Part shown: positions 1 through 7,512 of the stretch, in pieces
How the letters are laid out: each line of letters opens with the position of its first letter
How positions within the stretch are numbered: position 1 is the stretch's first letter
Assembly: GCA_043740085.1 (NCBI GenBank)
Contig: JAYUCY010000020.1
Location: forward strand, 1 to 11,953
Length of the DNA: 11,953 nt
Direction: 5' to 3'
DNA from: UBA668 sp043740085
GTDB taxonomy: Bacteria > Actinomycetota > Acidimicrobiia > Acidimicrobiales > Ilumatobacteraceae
Made by a program: the position numbers and the translations under genes
Notes under the pieces: generated by a model
Databases searched by the model: none
Told to the model about the DNA's origin: nothing
What the model saw: only the letters and a program-made list of their open reading frames with translations

Positions 1-2001
<2,001 letters not shown>

Positions 2002-2010
2002 ACGCCCTCG

Positions 2011-2043
2011 CTCGTTTCGAGCTCAATCGAGTTCGAGGACGAG
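2011..2043. terminator. Strong hairpin between convergent fusA and mazF-like genes
   Basis: Ten bases after the fusA stop the sequence can fold into a long stem. The inner part is TCGAGCTC, loop AATC, GAGTTCGA, with one G-U pair. The outer part pairs CTCGTT with GACGAG, with one bulged G at 2037 and one further G-U pair. The stem is about 14 base pairs with a four-base loop and can form in RNA from either strand. There is no U-tract, so it is not a classical intrinsic terminator, though U-tract-poor hairpins are common at actinobacterial gene ends. It overlaps the last codons of the convergent mazF-like gene, so it may end transcription of the str operon and of the toxin operon. Confidence 0.55.
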
Positions 2044-2346
2044 TCGTAGCCCGTCATTGAGCGCGGCCAGCTCCTCGTATGTGACGCGTCCGACGAATTC
2101 GCCGAGTCGTTCCTGCGCGACGGCCAACGTTTGCTCGATCAAGACCTGCGTCTGCTCATCGTTGACCATGATCGTCGGACGAAAAATGCGTGGCGGTGCA
2201 GAGCGGGATGTGGGCGCCACAAGCACGGTCGATAACATCAGATCAGCCGACTGCAGGATGACGGCGTACCGTCCGCCTTGCTGTTCGCTGCCTCGTGCTC
2301 CACGCGGAGCGCTCAGCCGATGGATGTCACCACGCACGAAGCCCAT
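2023..2346 (-). CDS. PemK/MazF-family toxin (mRNA interferase)
   Basis: Predicted ribosome-independent or ribosome-associated endoribonuclease toxin of 107 residues, the usual size for MazF/PemK. Family features seen are the N-terminal RGDI strand start, a GGRYAVIL strand, a TSRSAPP segment and a C-terminal VLIEQTLAV...RLGEFVG block. In that last block many homologues have Asp before the ERLG segment, and here it is Ala (AVAQERLG), so activity is not certain. The ATG overlaps the end of the antitoxin gene by 20 bases, and a GGAG ribosome binding site (2351-2354) lies four bases upstream, inside the antitoxin gene. It is the second gene of a two-gene minus-strand operon. Whether it cuts a specific RNA sequence cannot be read from the protein. 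Confidence 0.8.
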   Translation of the reverse strand: MGFVRGDIHRLSAPRGARGSEQQGGRYAVILQSADLMLSTVLVAPTSRSAPPRIFRPTIMVNDEQTQVLIEQTLAVAQERLGEFVGRVTYEELAALNDGLRLVLELD

Positions 2347-2557
2347 CCATCTCCGAGAGGACTTGGCGGCTCTCCGCGCGGTCGGCCTCGTCGTTCATCA
2401 GTGCCAGTGACTCGATGCGCATCTGTTCGCGCCGACGAAACCGCACGGCGTCAACGAGTGCTTGGCGAATTGCGTCTGACGCAGTCGACCCGCCTGCCAT
2501 CAGTTCGGCGAGGGCTCGTTCGGAGCGTTCGTCGGTTCGAAAGTTGAGCACTGGCAT
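2327..2557 (-). CDS. MazE-like ribbon-helix-helix antitoxin
   Basis: Small antitoxin of 76 residues. The N-terminal strand MPVLNFRTDE followed by a helix with GGSTASDAIRQAL fits a CopG/Arc-type ribbon-helix-helix DNA-binding fold. The charged C-terminal half (FRRREQMRIES...EADRAES) is the likely toxin-binding tail. It is first in the operon with a 20-base overlap with the MazF-like toxin gene, the usual order. Such proteins neutralise the toxin and repress their own promoter. The start is well set: a -10-like TACAAT stands six bases before the ATG, so the mRNA probably has no 5' leader. Confidence 0.78.
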   Translation of the reverse strand: MPVLNFRTDERSERALAELMAGGSTASDAIRQALVDAVRFRRREQMRIESLALMNDEADRAESRQVLSEMDGLRAW

Positions 2558-2592
2558 ACGACAATTGTACTACGCAGCGTAAGACAATTCAC
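2558..2592 (-). promoter_or_regulatory. Leaderless promoter and candidate operator of the mazEF-like operon
   Basis: Read on the minus strand, TACAAT (2569-2564) is followed by six bases and then the ATG, which places the transcription start on the start codon. A weak -35-like GTGAAT sits 17 bases further upstream. The heptamer AATTGTC occurs twice in the same direction (minus-strand copies at 2589-2583 and 2566-2560), 23 bases apart, roughly two helical turns. The second copy is part of the palindrome ACAATTGT. These repeats flank and overlap the -10 box and suit binding by the ribbon-helix-helix antitoxin. The promoter reading is fairly secure; the operator is inferred. Confidence 0.55.
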
Positions 2593-2614
2593 CCACGCCG
2601 AATACTTGGCGGTG

Positions 2615-3013
2615 TCAGGTCCGCAGAACTTCGATTGTGCACTGAATGCCTGGCGCTCTCGCGAGCCTGGCATCGGCAGTGATAAGGGTGCACGCCAACC
2701 CCTCAGCGAGCGCGACATATGCAGCGTCGTACGCAGTGACGTTCGCTCTGAGTTCGTATGCCCGAGGCATCAGCGGGCCGGTCGGAAATCGCACCAACGG
2801 AAGTGCAAGCAAGTCGTCGATTGCCGAGCGGAAGCGGCGAGCGGTGAGGTCGCCGGCCATCCAGCGCTTGCGGAGCACCGATACCGTCTCCACGTCGACC
2901 AGGTCAGGCGCCGAGGTGCCACCTGCGGCGACGAGCCTGGCGCGAGCAATGCTGCCAGCCTGAGCATCATCGCCGACGGCGTTTGCCAAGATCGACGCGT
3001 CGACGACGATCAA
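2615..3013 (-). CDS. vapC: VapC-family PIN-domain toxin
   Basis: PIN-domain ribonuclease toxin, 132 residues, the normal VapC length. The acidic residues that bind Mg/Mn are in place: Asp in MIVVDAS at the N-terminus, Glu in DVETVSVLRK near residue 42, Asp in TAYDAAYVALAE near residue 95, and Asp in LITADARLAR near residue 113. The start is a TTG that overlaps the antitoxin stop as TTGA, giving a four-base overlap and translational coupling. No ATG gives a complete first PIN strand. VapC toxins usually cut tRNA or rRNA; the target here is unknown. It looks intact. Confidence 0.88.
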   Translation of the reverse strand: MIVVDASILANAVGDDAQAGSIARARLVAAGGTSAPDLVDVETVSVLRKRWMAGDLTARRFRSAIDDLLALPLVRFPTGPLMPRAYELRANVTAYDAAYVALAEGLACTLITADARLARAPGIQCTIEVLRT

Positions 3014-3237
3014 CGCTGGCGCTCGTCATCCAGGTCGCTGACAGCCATGTCGAAGCCGATGCTGCCTCCACGACGTCGACCAATCCGCTCCAACACGTCG
3101 TTCATCGTCGGCGTGGTAGCCAGCCGGGTTAGTTCACCTGCAAGGAACTGCTGAAGTGACTGGCCGGCAGCCTCTGCTCGCCGCTGCAGCCCAGCGTGAA
3201 TCTCATCGGGAAGGTCGCGTACCAGCACATTCGGCAT
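3010..3237 (-). CDS. vapB: VapB-family antitoxin (FitA-like ribbon-helix-helix)
   Basis: Antitoxin of 75 residues. The N-terminus MPNVLVRDLPDEIHAGL followed by RRAEAAGQSLQQFL matches the FitA/VapB ribbon-helix-helix pattern, in which a short strand is followed by two helices with conserved Leu/Ala spacing. The C-terminal part (IGRRRGGSIGFDM) would wrap into the VapC active site. It comes first in the operon and overlaps vapC by four bases. It likely represses its own promoter together with VapC. The start ATG is supported by a nearby -10-like box and by the typical MPNVLVRDLPD beginning. Confidence 0.85.
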   Translation of the reverse strand: MPNVLVRDLPDEIHAGLQRRAEAAGQSLQQFLAGELTRLATTPTMNDVLERIGRRRGGSIGFDMAVSDLDDERQR

Positions 3238-3272
3238 GCTTGCATTGTGCTATCAAAGCGAGACCGCCGCAA
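3224..3272 (-). promoter_or_regulatory. Probable leaderless promoter and inverted-repeat operator of vapBC
   Basis: On the minus strand a -10-like CACAAT (3249-3244) stands six bases before the vapB ATG, with TTGCGG (3272-3267) 17 bases upstream. This is the same layout as at the other two antitoxin genes, though the -10 box is weaker. An inverted repeat AGCACA/TGTGCT (3224-3229 and 3246-3251) spans the start codon, and a GCATGC palindrome (3234-3239) lies near its centre. This would suit autorepression by VapBC. Both parts are inferred from pattern only. Confidence 0.4.
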
Positions 3273-3444
3273 CCGGGTCTTCCATGTAGCTAGCAATTCG
3301 ACGAGCTGGTCGGAGATTTGCAAGGTGCTCCGTGGATGTGATTGAGCGAGCGGGCTCGCGGATCACCGTGCTGCCGATGTCGATGCTCGCCGGTAAACCC
3401 GACTACCTCCTGTAGTCGCCTGCTAGTAGATCGGTGCCCAGCCT
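3273..3444. other. Stretch without a recognisable gene
   Basis: Between the vapBC promoter and the small-protein remnant no reading frame has a start, a length and composition that I would trust. All frames are broken by stops. Two short open segments (one per strand around 3330-3420) have protein-like composition but match no family I recognise. The stretch is probably decayed spacer of the inserted region. Confidence 0.4.
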
Positions 3445-3687
3445 CTACTCGGTGGCCTTGGGGTGGCTCAGCGAGGCGAGTACGACCCACACGGTGCGTT
3501 GTTCGTCGTCGGGTGCGAACCAGATTCTGCCGCCACCGGTCAGCTCGTATTGCCATTGCTCCAATGGTTTGCCTTTGACGCCGACGGTACCCAACGAACC
3601 TTTGAGTCGACCTTGGCGATCAGGGTTGGTGACCTTCGCAGCGCCCGAGCGCATGGTGTTGGCCAGCACATCTCTCGTCGGCTTCTT
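3445..3687 (-). pseudogene. Remnant of a small basic protein, possibly toxin-like
   Basis: The minus-strand frame ending at 3445 is clearly protein-like over its last 70 to 80 residues: DRQGRLKGSLGTV, then EQWQYELTGGGRIWF, then RTVWVVLASLSHPKATE. The pattern of a basic loop, a W-Q-Y-E strand, a GGGRIWF strand and a final HPKAT resembles small RelE-like or uncharacterised actinobacterial proteins that I cannot name with certainty. The frame stays open upstream to 3966, but there it only mirrors the endonuclease promoter and is low in protein character. Possible starts are ATG at 3654 (69 residues) or GTG at 3669. Most likely the N-terminus has been lost. No partner gene is visible. An intact very short protein is the alternative. 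Confidence 0.4.
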
Positions 3688-3804
3688 GGAAGATGGTCCT
3701 ACTGAACCCGGGCAGAGCCGAGGTTGGCTGGGTGCACCAGCCCTGTGAGCACTCCCTCGCTTTGCATCTCCGCCAGCACCGGAAAGATTCCGAGAGAGAG
3801 GTTG

Positions 3805-3828
3805 CATATCGAACGTATGTTCGATATG
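3805..3828. promoter_or_regulatory. LexA-binding SOS box upstream of HNH endonuclease gene
   Basis: A perfect palindrome with 10-base arms, CATATCGAAC and GTTCGATATG, around the spacer GTAT. Its core CGAACGTATGTTCG (3810-3823) fits the Gram-positive and mycobacterial SOS consensus CGAACRNRYGTTCG at every position. It ends eight bases before the proposed ATG of the HNH endonuclease gene. Some mycobacterial 13E12-family genes are known to carry LexA boxes, so DNA-damage control of this gene is a natural reading. The match is directly visible; LexA binding is inferred. Confidence 0.8.
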
Positions 3829-3836
3829 GTGTCGGG

Positions 3837-5103
3837 ATGGATGGGTCGACTGCGTTCTATGGGGCCTCTGTGGCTGCCGAGGTGGGGTCGTTGCCCTATG
3901 TCGACCAGGTGGCGCGGCTCCGTGAGCTCGAGGCCGCACATCGCCGTCTGGAAGCCGAGCTGTCATTGACGGTCGTCGCGCTGGCCGAATCGGCCGGGTT
4001 CAAGGCCGACGGTCACTCGTCGGTCCGGGCCTTGCTGCGTGCCGAACTGCGTTGGTCCGAGGGTGAGGTCACGCACCGGTTGCGCACCGGTCGTCTGCTG
4101 GCGGACTTTCCCGACGTGGTCGACGCCTTGGGCAATGGTGAGGTGGGCGTCGCCCAGGTGCGCGATCTCGCTCGTGTACGGGCCAACCCGCTGCGGCAGT
4201 GACCTTGCAGTGCACGCCGACTTGCTACTGGGGTTCGCCCGCCAGCTGCAGTACTCCGACTTCCACCGTTGCGTGCGCCGCTGGGAACTGCTGGCCGACG
4301 CCGACGGTGCGCATCGCGACGCCGAGGCCGCGCGCGAGTCGCGGCATGCGTCGTTGAGCGAGCGCGATGGGGTCGGCTACCTCAGCGGGCAGGGTGGTGC
4401 GCTCGACACTGCCGAGCTGCAGGAGATCTGGGATGCGTTCGCTCAAGCCGAGTTCATGAACGACGTCGACGACGCGACCGCCCGAGTGGCTGCCGGCGCG
4501 CCCTCGGCCCCGCTGCCTCGCACCGAGGGTCAGCGCCGCTGGGACGCACTGATGGCCATCTTCCGCACCGCGGCCGGTCAGCCGGTCGACGCGAAGCTGC
4601 CCGAGCCCACCCTGAACATCGTGATGGACGTCACCACCTTCGAAGCTGCTCTTGCCGCGCTGCACCTCGTTCCCCAGCCCGGCGACATGGCGACACCATT
4701 CGAGCACCGGCGCAGCGAGACATCGTCAGGTGTGCTGGTCGACCCGGTGCTTGCGGTGCAGTCGGCATTGCTCGGGCATGTTCGCCGGGTGGTGGTCGAC
4801 GGGGCAGGCAACGTGGTCGACCTTGGGCGTCGCCGACGGCTGTTCACCGGGGCTGCTCGGGAGGCGGTGATGTTGCACTCGCCCCGATGTATCTGGCCGG
4901 GGTGCTCCACCCCGGCTGGGCGCTCCGACGCCGACCACACCCAAGACTGGCAACACGGCGGGGCCACCGCCCCAGCGAACGGCGCCCCCATGTGCCCACG
5001 GCACGACCGACACAAGAATGGCGGCTATAGCGTCCGCCGCGAAGGTGCCGGCTTCTGGCACACCTACCGTGCCGACGGCACCGAAATCGGCGTTGCAGCC
5101 TGA
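3837..5103 (+). pseudogene. DUF222/13E12-family HNH endonuclease, split by a frameshift
   Basis: Together the two reading frames give a protein of about 420 residues with the DUF222 region first and an HNH nuclease domain last. The first frame runs 3837-4202 (MDGSTAFYG... to ...VRANPLRQ, stop). The second picks up near 4190 (RCGSDLAVHADLL) and ends at 5103. Removing one C from the CCC at 4187-4189 restores a single frame with family-like sequence across the join, so one added base is the likely cause. The HNH part shows CIWPGC, DADHTQDWQHGG, then N and CPRHDRHK. The usual HH pair near the end reads HD. The family acts as DNA nucleases of poorly known role and often multiplies within actinobacterial genomes. 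An SOS box lies just upstream. The alternatives are a sequencing error or programmed frameshifting, and neither can be excluded here. Confidence 0.85.
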
Positions 5104-5134
5104 CTCACCGCGAGAGGCGCGCTAGCATCAAAGT
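5100..5134 (+). promoter_or_regulatory. Leaderless promoter of the CcdA-like/MazF-like operon
   Basis: CTGACT (5100-5105) and TAGCAT (5123-5128) are separated by exactly 17 bases, and six bases then precede the ATG at 5135. Transcription is therefore expected to start on the ATG itself. The -35 box overlaps the stop codon of the HNH endonuclease frame, so the toxin-antitoxin operon is packed tightly against it but has its own promoter. No Shine-Dalgarno sequence is present, which agrees with leaderless translation. Confidence 0.6.
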
Positions 5135-5344
5135 ATGGCTTCAACTCGCACCACTGTCACGATTGACGAGGTACTTCTCGACGAGGCGCGGCGACTCGAC
5201 GTGAATGTGTCGTCGGCGGCGCGTGCCGGTGTGGTCGAGGCGGTCCGGTCGGCGCGAGCTGCGCGCGACCGTGCTGCGTACTTGCGTCACCCCGAAGGGA
5301 TTGATCCGGAATGGGACAGTGTCGAGGCCTGGGCAGCCGAGTGA
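5135..5344 (+). CDS. CcdA-like antitoxin
   Basis: Antitoxin of 69 residues. The start ASTRTTVTIDEVLLDEARRL followed by NVSSAARAGVVEAV is a ribbon-helix-helix pattern of the CcdA/CopG type. The tail, with RDRAAYLRHPEG then WDSVEAWAAE, is rich in Trp and acidic residues, as in toxin-binding tails. The stop overlaps the toxin start as GTGA (four bases). It is expected to neutralise the MazF-like product of the next gene and to repress the operon. A CcdA-type antitoxin paired with a PemK/MazF-type toxin is a mixed pairing compared with the textbook ccdAB and mazEF pairs, although CcdB and MazF share the same fold. Confidence 0.8.
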   Translation: MASTRTTVTIDEVLLDEARRLDVNVSSAARAGVVEAVRSARAARDRAAYLRHPEGIDPEWDSVEAWAAE

Positions 5345-5649
5345 TTCGGGGTGATGTATGGCTCGCTCAGGTGGGCCGAAAGCGTCGCCCGGTGCTGGTG
5401 CTCACCAGGTCGGCGGTGATGGACGTGCGGACCATCGTCACCGTTGCCGAGATCACCACGACCATCAGAGGGTTATCGGTGGAAGTTGCTGTCGACCATT
5501 CGAGCATCGGCCTGGATCGAGCGTGCGTGATCAACTGTGACGGGCTGCACACGGTGAGTCAGTCGTTGCTCACCGAGTTCGTCGGTGCCGTCGACGAGGT
5601 AACGCTCCAGCGGGTGTGCGCCGCGGTCGCCGCCGCACTGGGTTGCTGA
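5341..5649 (+). CDS. PemK/MazF-family toxin
   Basis: Toxin of 102 residues from a GTG start that overlaps the antitoxin stop. The first residues, VIRGDVWLAQ, form the typical first strand. RRPVLVLTR holds the conserved basic residues near position 20, and VAEITTTIRG and the VINCDGLHTVSQSLL segment match the MazF core (the N-C-D followed by Gln is the usual layout). It is probably an mRNA interferase; the cut sequence is unknown. A longer version starting at 5311 would extend into the antitoxin frame with no family similarity, so the GTG is preferred. The gene ends six bases before the end of the convergent Rieske gene. Confidence 0.82.
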   Translation: MIRGDVWLAQVGRKRRPVLVLTRSAVMDVRTIVTVAEITTTIRGLSVEVAVDHSSIGLDRACVINCDGLHTVSQSLLTEFVGAVDEVTLQRVCAAVAAALGC

Positions 5650-5655
5650 CGGCGA

Positions 5656-6798
5656 CTACTCGCGGATGAGGCGGTCCATGGTTGCGTGGTAATGAGCAAG
5701 CTTGCATTCACGCTCGGAGAGAATGTGCTGCGTGTAGCCGCTCGAGCGCTTGGTGCGGGCCAGTTGTTCGTACACCGAAATGTCCTCGGCGACCACGGCC
5801 TGCAGCGTGATCCAGTGCGCCTCCATCCGAGTGAAGTAGGCGTCGTACACCGGGTCGTTGCGGTCGCCCGGGTAGATGAGTTGCCAGCACAGGAACTTGG
5901 TGCGGTCGACATCGATCGGGATGGGGTTGAACACCTGGATGTGCTCGGGGTTGCAGTTGTAGATCGTGTTGGGGAACACGACGTAGTGGCAGATGGCGTA
6001 CTTGTGATGGTCCCAATCGTCGGCCAGCGCGTCGCGGTGCTCGGCACGGGGGACGAAGCACATGTAGTTCTTGTCAAGGATGTGGAACGAAGAATCGCGT
6101 GCGGACTTGGTGAACTCAGGCTTCACATGGTGCAGCGCGGTGACGTGGTAGATCTCGTTGAATCCGTCGACGATGGCCTTGTAGCTGACCGGCACATCCC
6201 ATTCGAGGACATCGAGCACGACCATGTCCTCCATCCGAAAGTTGCCGAGGTCGGCGATGATCTCCGGGCCGATCCACTCGGCCAGCGGCGGCGCCTGCGC
6301 TGGACCAGCGAGGTTGACCCACACGAAACCGCCCCACTCTTCGGCCGCGACCGCCGGCGCGCGCACGTCGCGGAGGTGCTCCTCGGCGAAGTCTTCCCGC
6401 TCGGGCACGCCGACCAACTTGCCGGTGGTGTCGTACACCCAACCGTGGTACTGGCAGCTGAACCGGCGAGCGCCGCAGCCCTTCCAATCGGCGACGAGCG
6501 CGATGCCACGGTGTTGACACACGTTGTGAAATGCGGCGAGCGAACCATCGGGCTGGCGAGTGATGACCACGGTCTCCCCGTGGCTTTCGAAGCTCGTCCA
6601 GTCGCCGGAGTTCGCCACATCGGTGCTGCGGGCCGCGAGCAGCCATCCACGCCCCAGCACTCGCTCGCGCTCCAGCTCGAACCGCACCGGGTCGGTGTAC
6701 GGGTTGCGTGACATGACACTCGGACCGAATTCGGGAACACTACGCACGCCAGGCCCAAGCCGCACCGGTACGTCACCTCGAGCTGCTGCGTACACCAT
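5656..6798 (-). CDS. Rieske non-heme iron oxygenase, large (alpha) subunit
   Basis: Oxygenase of 380 residues; this family hydroxylates or O/N-demethylates aromatic and related compounds using electrons from a ferredoxin or reductase. The Rieske [2Fe-2S] ligands are C94 and H96 (CQHRG) and C115 and H118 (CQYHGW). The catalytic-domain iron ligands are H218 and H223 in NEIYHVTALHH, with bridging acid E215, and D339 in AEDISVYEQ as third ligand. All are present, so it looks active. The ATG at 6798 has a GAGAGG-like ribosome binding site about nine bases upstream. The gene is divergent from the TetR gene and convergent with the toxin gene. It shares only the family pattern with the other Rieske protein here, so it is not a recent duplicate. 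No ferredoxin, reductase or beta subunit lies nearby. The substrate cannot be told from sequence. Confidence 0.93.
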   Translation of the reverse strand: MVYAAARGDVPVRLGPGVRSVPEFGPSVMSRNPYTDPVRFELERERVLGRGWLLAARSTDVANSGDWTSFESHGETVVITRQPDGSLAAFHNVCQHRGIALVADWKGCGARRFSCQYHGWVYDTTGKLVGVPEREDFAEEHLRDVRAPAVAAEEWGGFVWVNLAGPAQAPPLAEWIGPEIIADLGNFRMEDMVVLDVLEWDVPVSYKAIVDGFNEIYHVTALHHVKPEFTKSARDSSFHILDKNYMCFVPRAEHRDALADDWDHHKYAICHYVVFPNTIYNCNPEHIQVFNPIPIDVDRTKFLCWQLIYPGDRNDPVYDAYFTRMEAHWITLQAVVAEDISVYEQLARTKRSSGYTQHILSERECKLAHYHATMDRLIRE

Positions 6799-6823
6799 GT
6801 GAGGGGCCTCTCGCTCAGGAAGA

Positions 6824-6843
6824 CGCCGCTCTCACGAGCGGCG
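6824..6843. promoter_or_regulatory. Perfect 20-base palindrome in the divergent Rieske/tetR region
   Basis: CGCCGCTC, spacer TCAC, GAGCGGCG: two perfect 8-base arms. It lies in the 5' region of the minus-strand Rieske gene, 26 bases before its ATG and about 50 bases before the TetR start. It could be a TetR-family operator controlling the Rieske gene, or a hairpin in the Rieske mRNA leader. Size and placement suit either reading. Confidence 0.5.
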
Positions 6844-6850
6844 ATCTTTG

Positions 6851-6886
6851 TAGAACACTTGTTATATTCAACACGACGAGTAATGT
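6851..6886 (+). promoter_or_regulatory. Probable tetR promoter with near-palindromic operator
   Basis: TTGTTA (6859-6864) and TAATGT (6881-6886) are separated by 16 bases, with the proposed TetR ATG eight bases further on, so the message may be leaderless. The -35 box is inside a 16-base near-palindrome (6851-6866), TAgAACACTTGTTaTA, with one mismatched pair. The short AT-rich stretch stands out from the GC-rich surroundings. Autoregulation by the TetR protein at this site is likely but inferred. The site also partly resembles a degenerate LexA box; the match is poor. Confidence 0.4.
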
Positions 6887-6894
6887 TCGGGTCA

Positions 6895-7512
6895 ATGCCC
6901 AAGATCGTCGATAGTGACGTGCGCCGACTGCAACTCGCCGACGCTACGGCGCGCCTGATCGCCCGTGGCGGGCTGGGCGCCGCCACGATGCGCGACGTCG
7001 CCGCCGAGGCGGGGCTCACCACCGGCAGCGTCACTCACTACTTCGCCGACAAGCGCGAGCTGCTGCTGTTCACTCTCAACGCGTCGCTGCAGCGCCGCCG
7101 CGGTAGGCGCCAAAGCTCAGCGGTTGTCAGTCCGGCGGCGGCCCTGCACGCGTCCTTGGAGGGTGCGTTGCCGCTGGACGACGACCGCTACCGCCACTGG
7201 ATGGTCACCATCGCGTTCTGTGCCCTTGCCGCCGGCGACGCCGAGCTGGCGGCGGTGCAGCGCCGCGCATATCGCGAGTTCCGTGAGACGGTGACGGAAC
7301 AGCTCGTGCAGTGCGGTTTCGCCGAGAAGCGAGCCCGTCGCGAGGCCGAGTGGTTGATCGCGGTGGTCGACGGTGTTGCCGTGCAGGCGCTGTTCGACCA
7401 GGAGAGCTGGCCTGCAACGCGCCAATCGGCAATGCTCCAGCAGGCATTGGCGAGCATTCAGTGTGACGGCGCTGCAAGAAGCCCAGAAGTTCATCGAAAG
7501 GAGTCGACATGA
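6895..7512 (+). CDS. TetR-family transcriptional regulator
   Basis: DNA-binding repressor of 205 residues from the chosen ATG. The N-terminal helix-turn-helix reads AATMRDVAAEAGLTTG followed by SVTHYFADKRELL, the standard TetR signature. The C-terminal ligand domain is helical with no recognisable ligand motif. The frame is open back to 6799, but those extra residues overlap the promoter and palindromes, and MPKIVDSD is a common TetR beginning. ATG at 6883 is the other candidate. The stop overlaps the start of the next Rieske gene as ATGA, so the two are co-translated. Being divergent from one Rieske gene and coupled to the other, it most likely controls both. Confidence 0.9.
   Translation: MPKIVDSDVRRLQLADATARLIARGGLGAATMRDVAAEAGLTTGSVTHYFADKRELLLFTLNASLQRRRGRRQSSAVVSPAAALHASLEGALPLDDDRYRHWMVTIAFCALAAGDAELAAVQRRAYREFRETVTEQLVQCGFAEKRARREAEWLIAVVDGVAVQALFDQESWPATRQSAMLQQALASIQCDGAARSPEVHRKEST

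Noticed and set aside
3334..3417. Short plus-strand peptide from GTG with protein-like ending (ITVLPMSMLAGKPDYLL)
   Set aside because: Under 30 codons, no ribosome binding site, no family recognised, and a different minus-strand frame over the same bases looks equally plausible.
3699..3941. Minus-strand frame ending in a protein-like stretch (GIFPVLAEMQSEGVLTGLVH)
   Set aside because: Only about 30 residues look plausible, and the upstream part is antisense to the endonuclease start and its SOS box. It could be the missing front of the 3445-3687 remnant in another frame, but I cannot support that.
5686..6711. Open frame of 341 codons on the plus strand opposite the first Rieske gene
   Set aside because: It mirrors the Rieske coding frame, with no start signal and no domain. 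The minus-strand protein has all iron ligands.
6799..6894. N-terminal extension of the TetR protein to an ATG at 6799
   Set aside because: These codons overlap the 20-base palindrome and the predicted tetR promoter, and the residues do not resemble TetR N-termini; the MPKIVDSD start fits the family.
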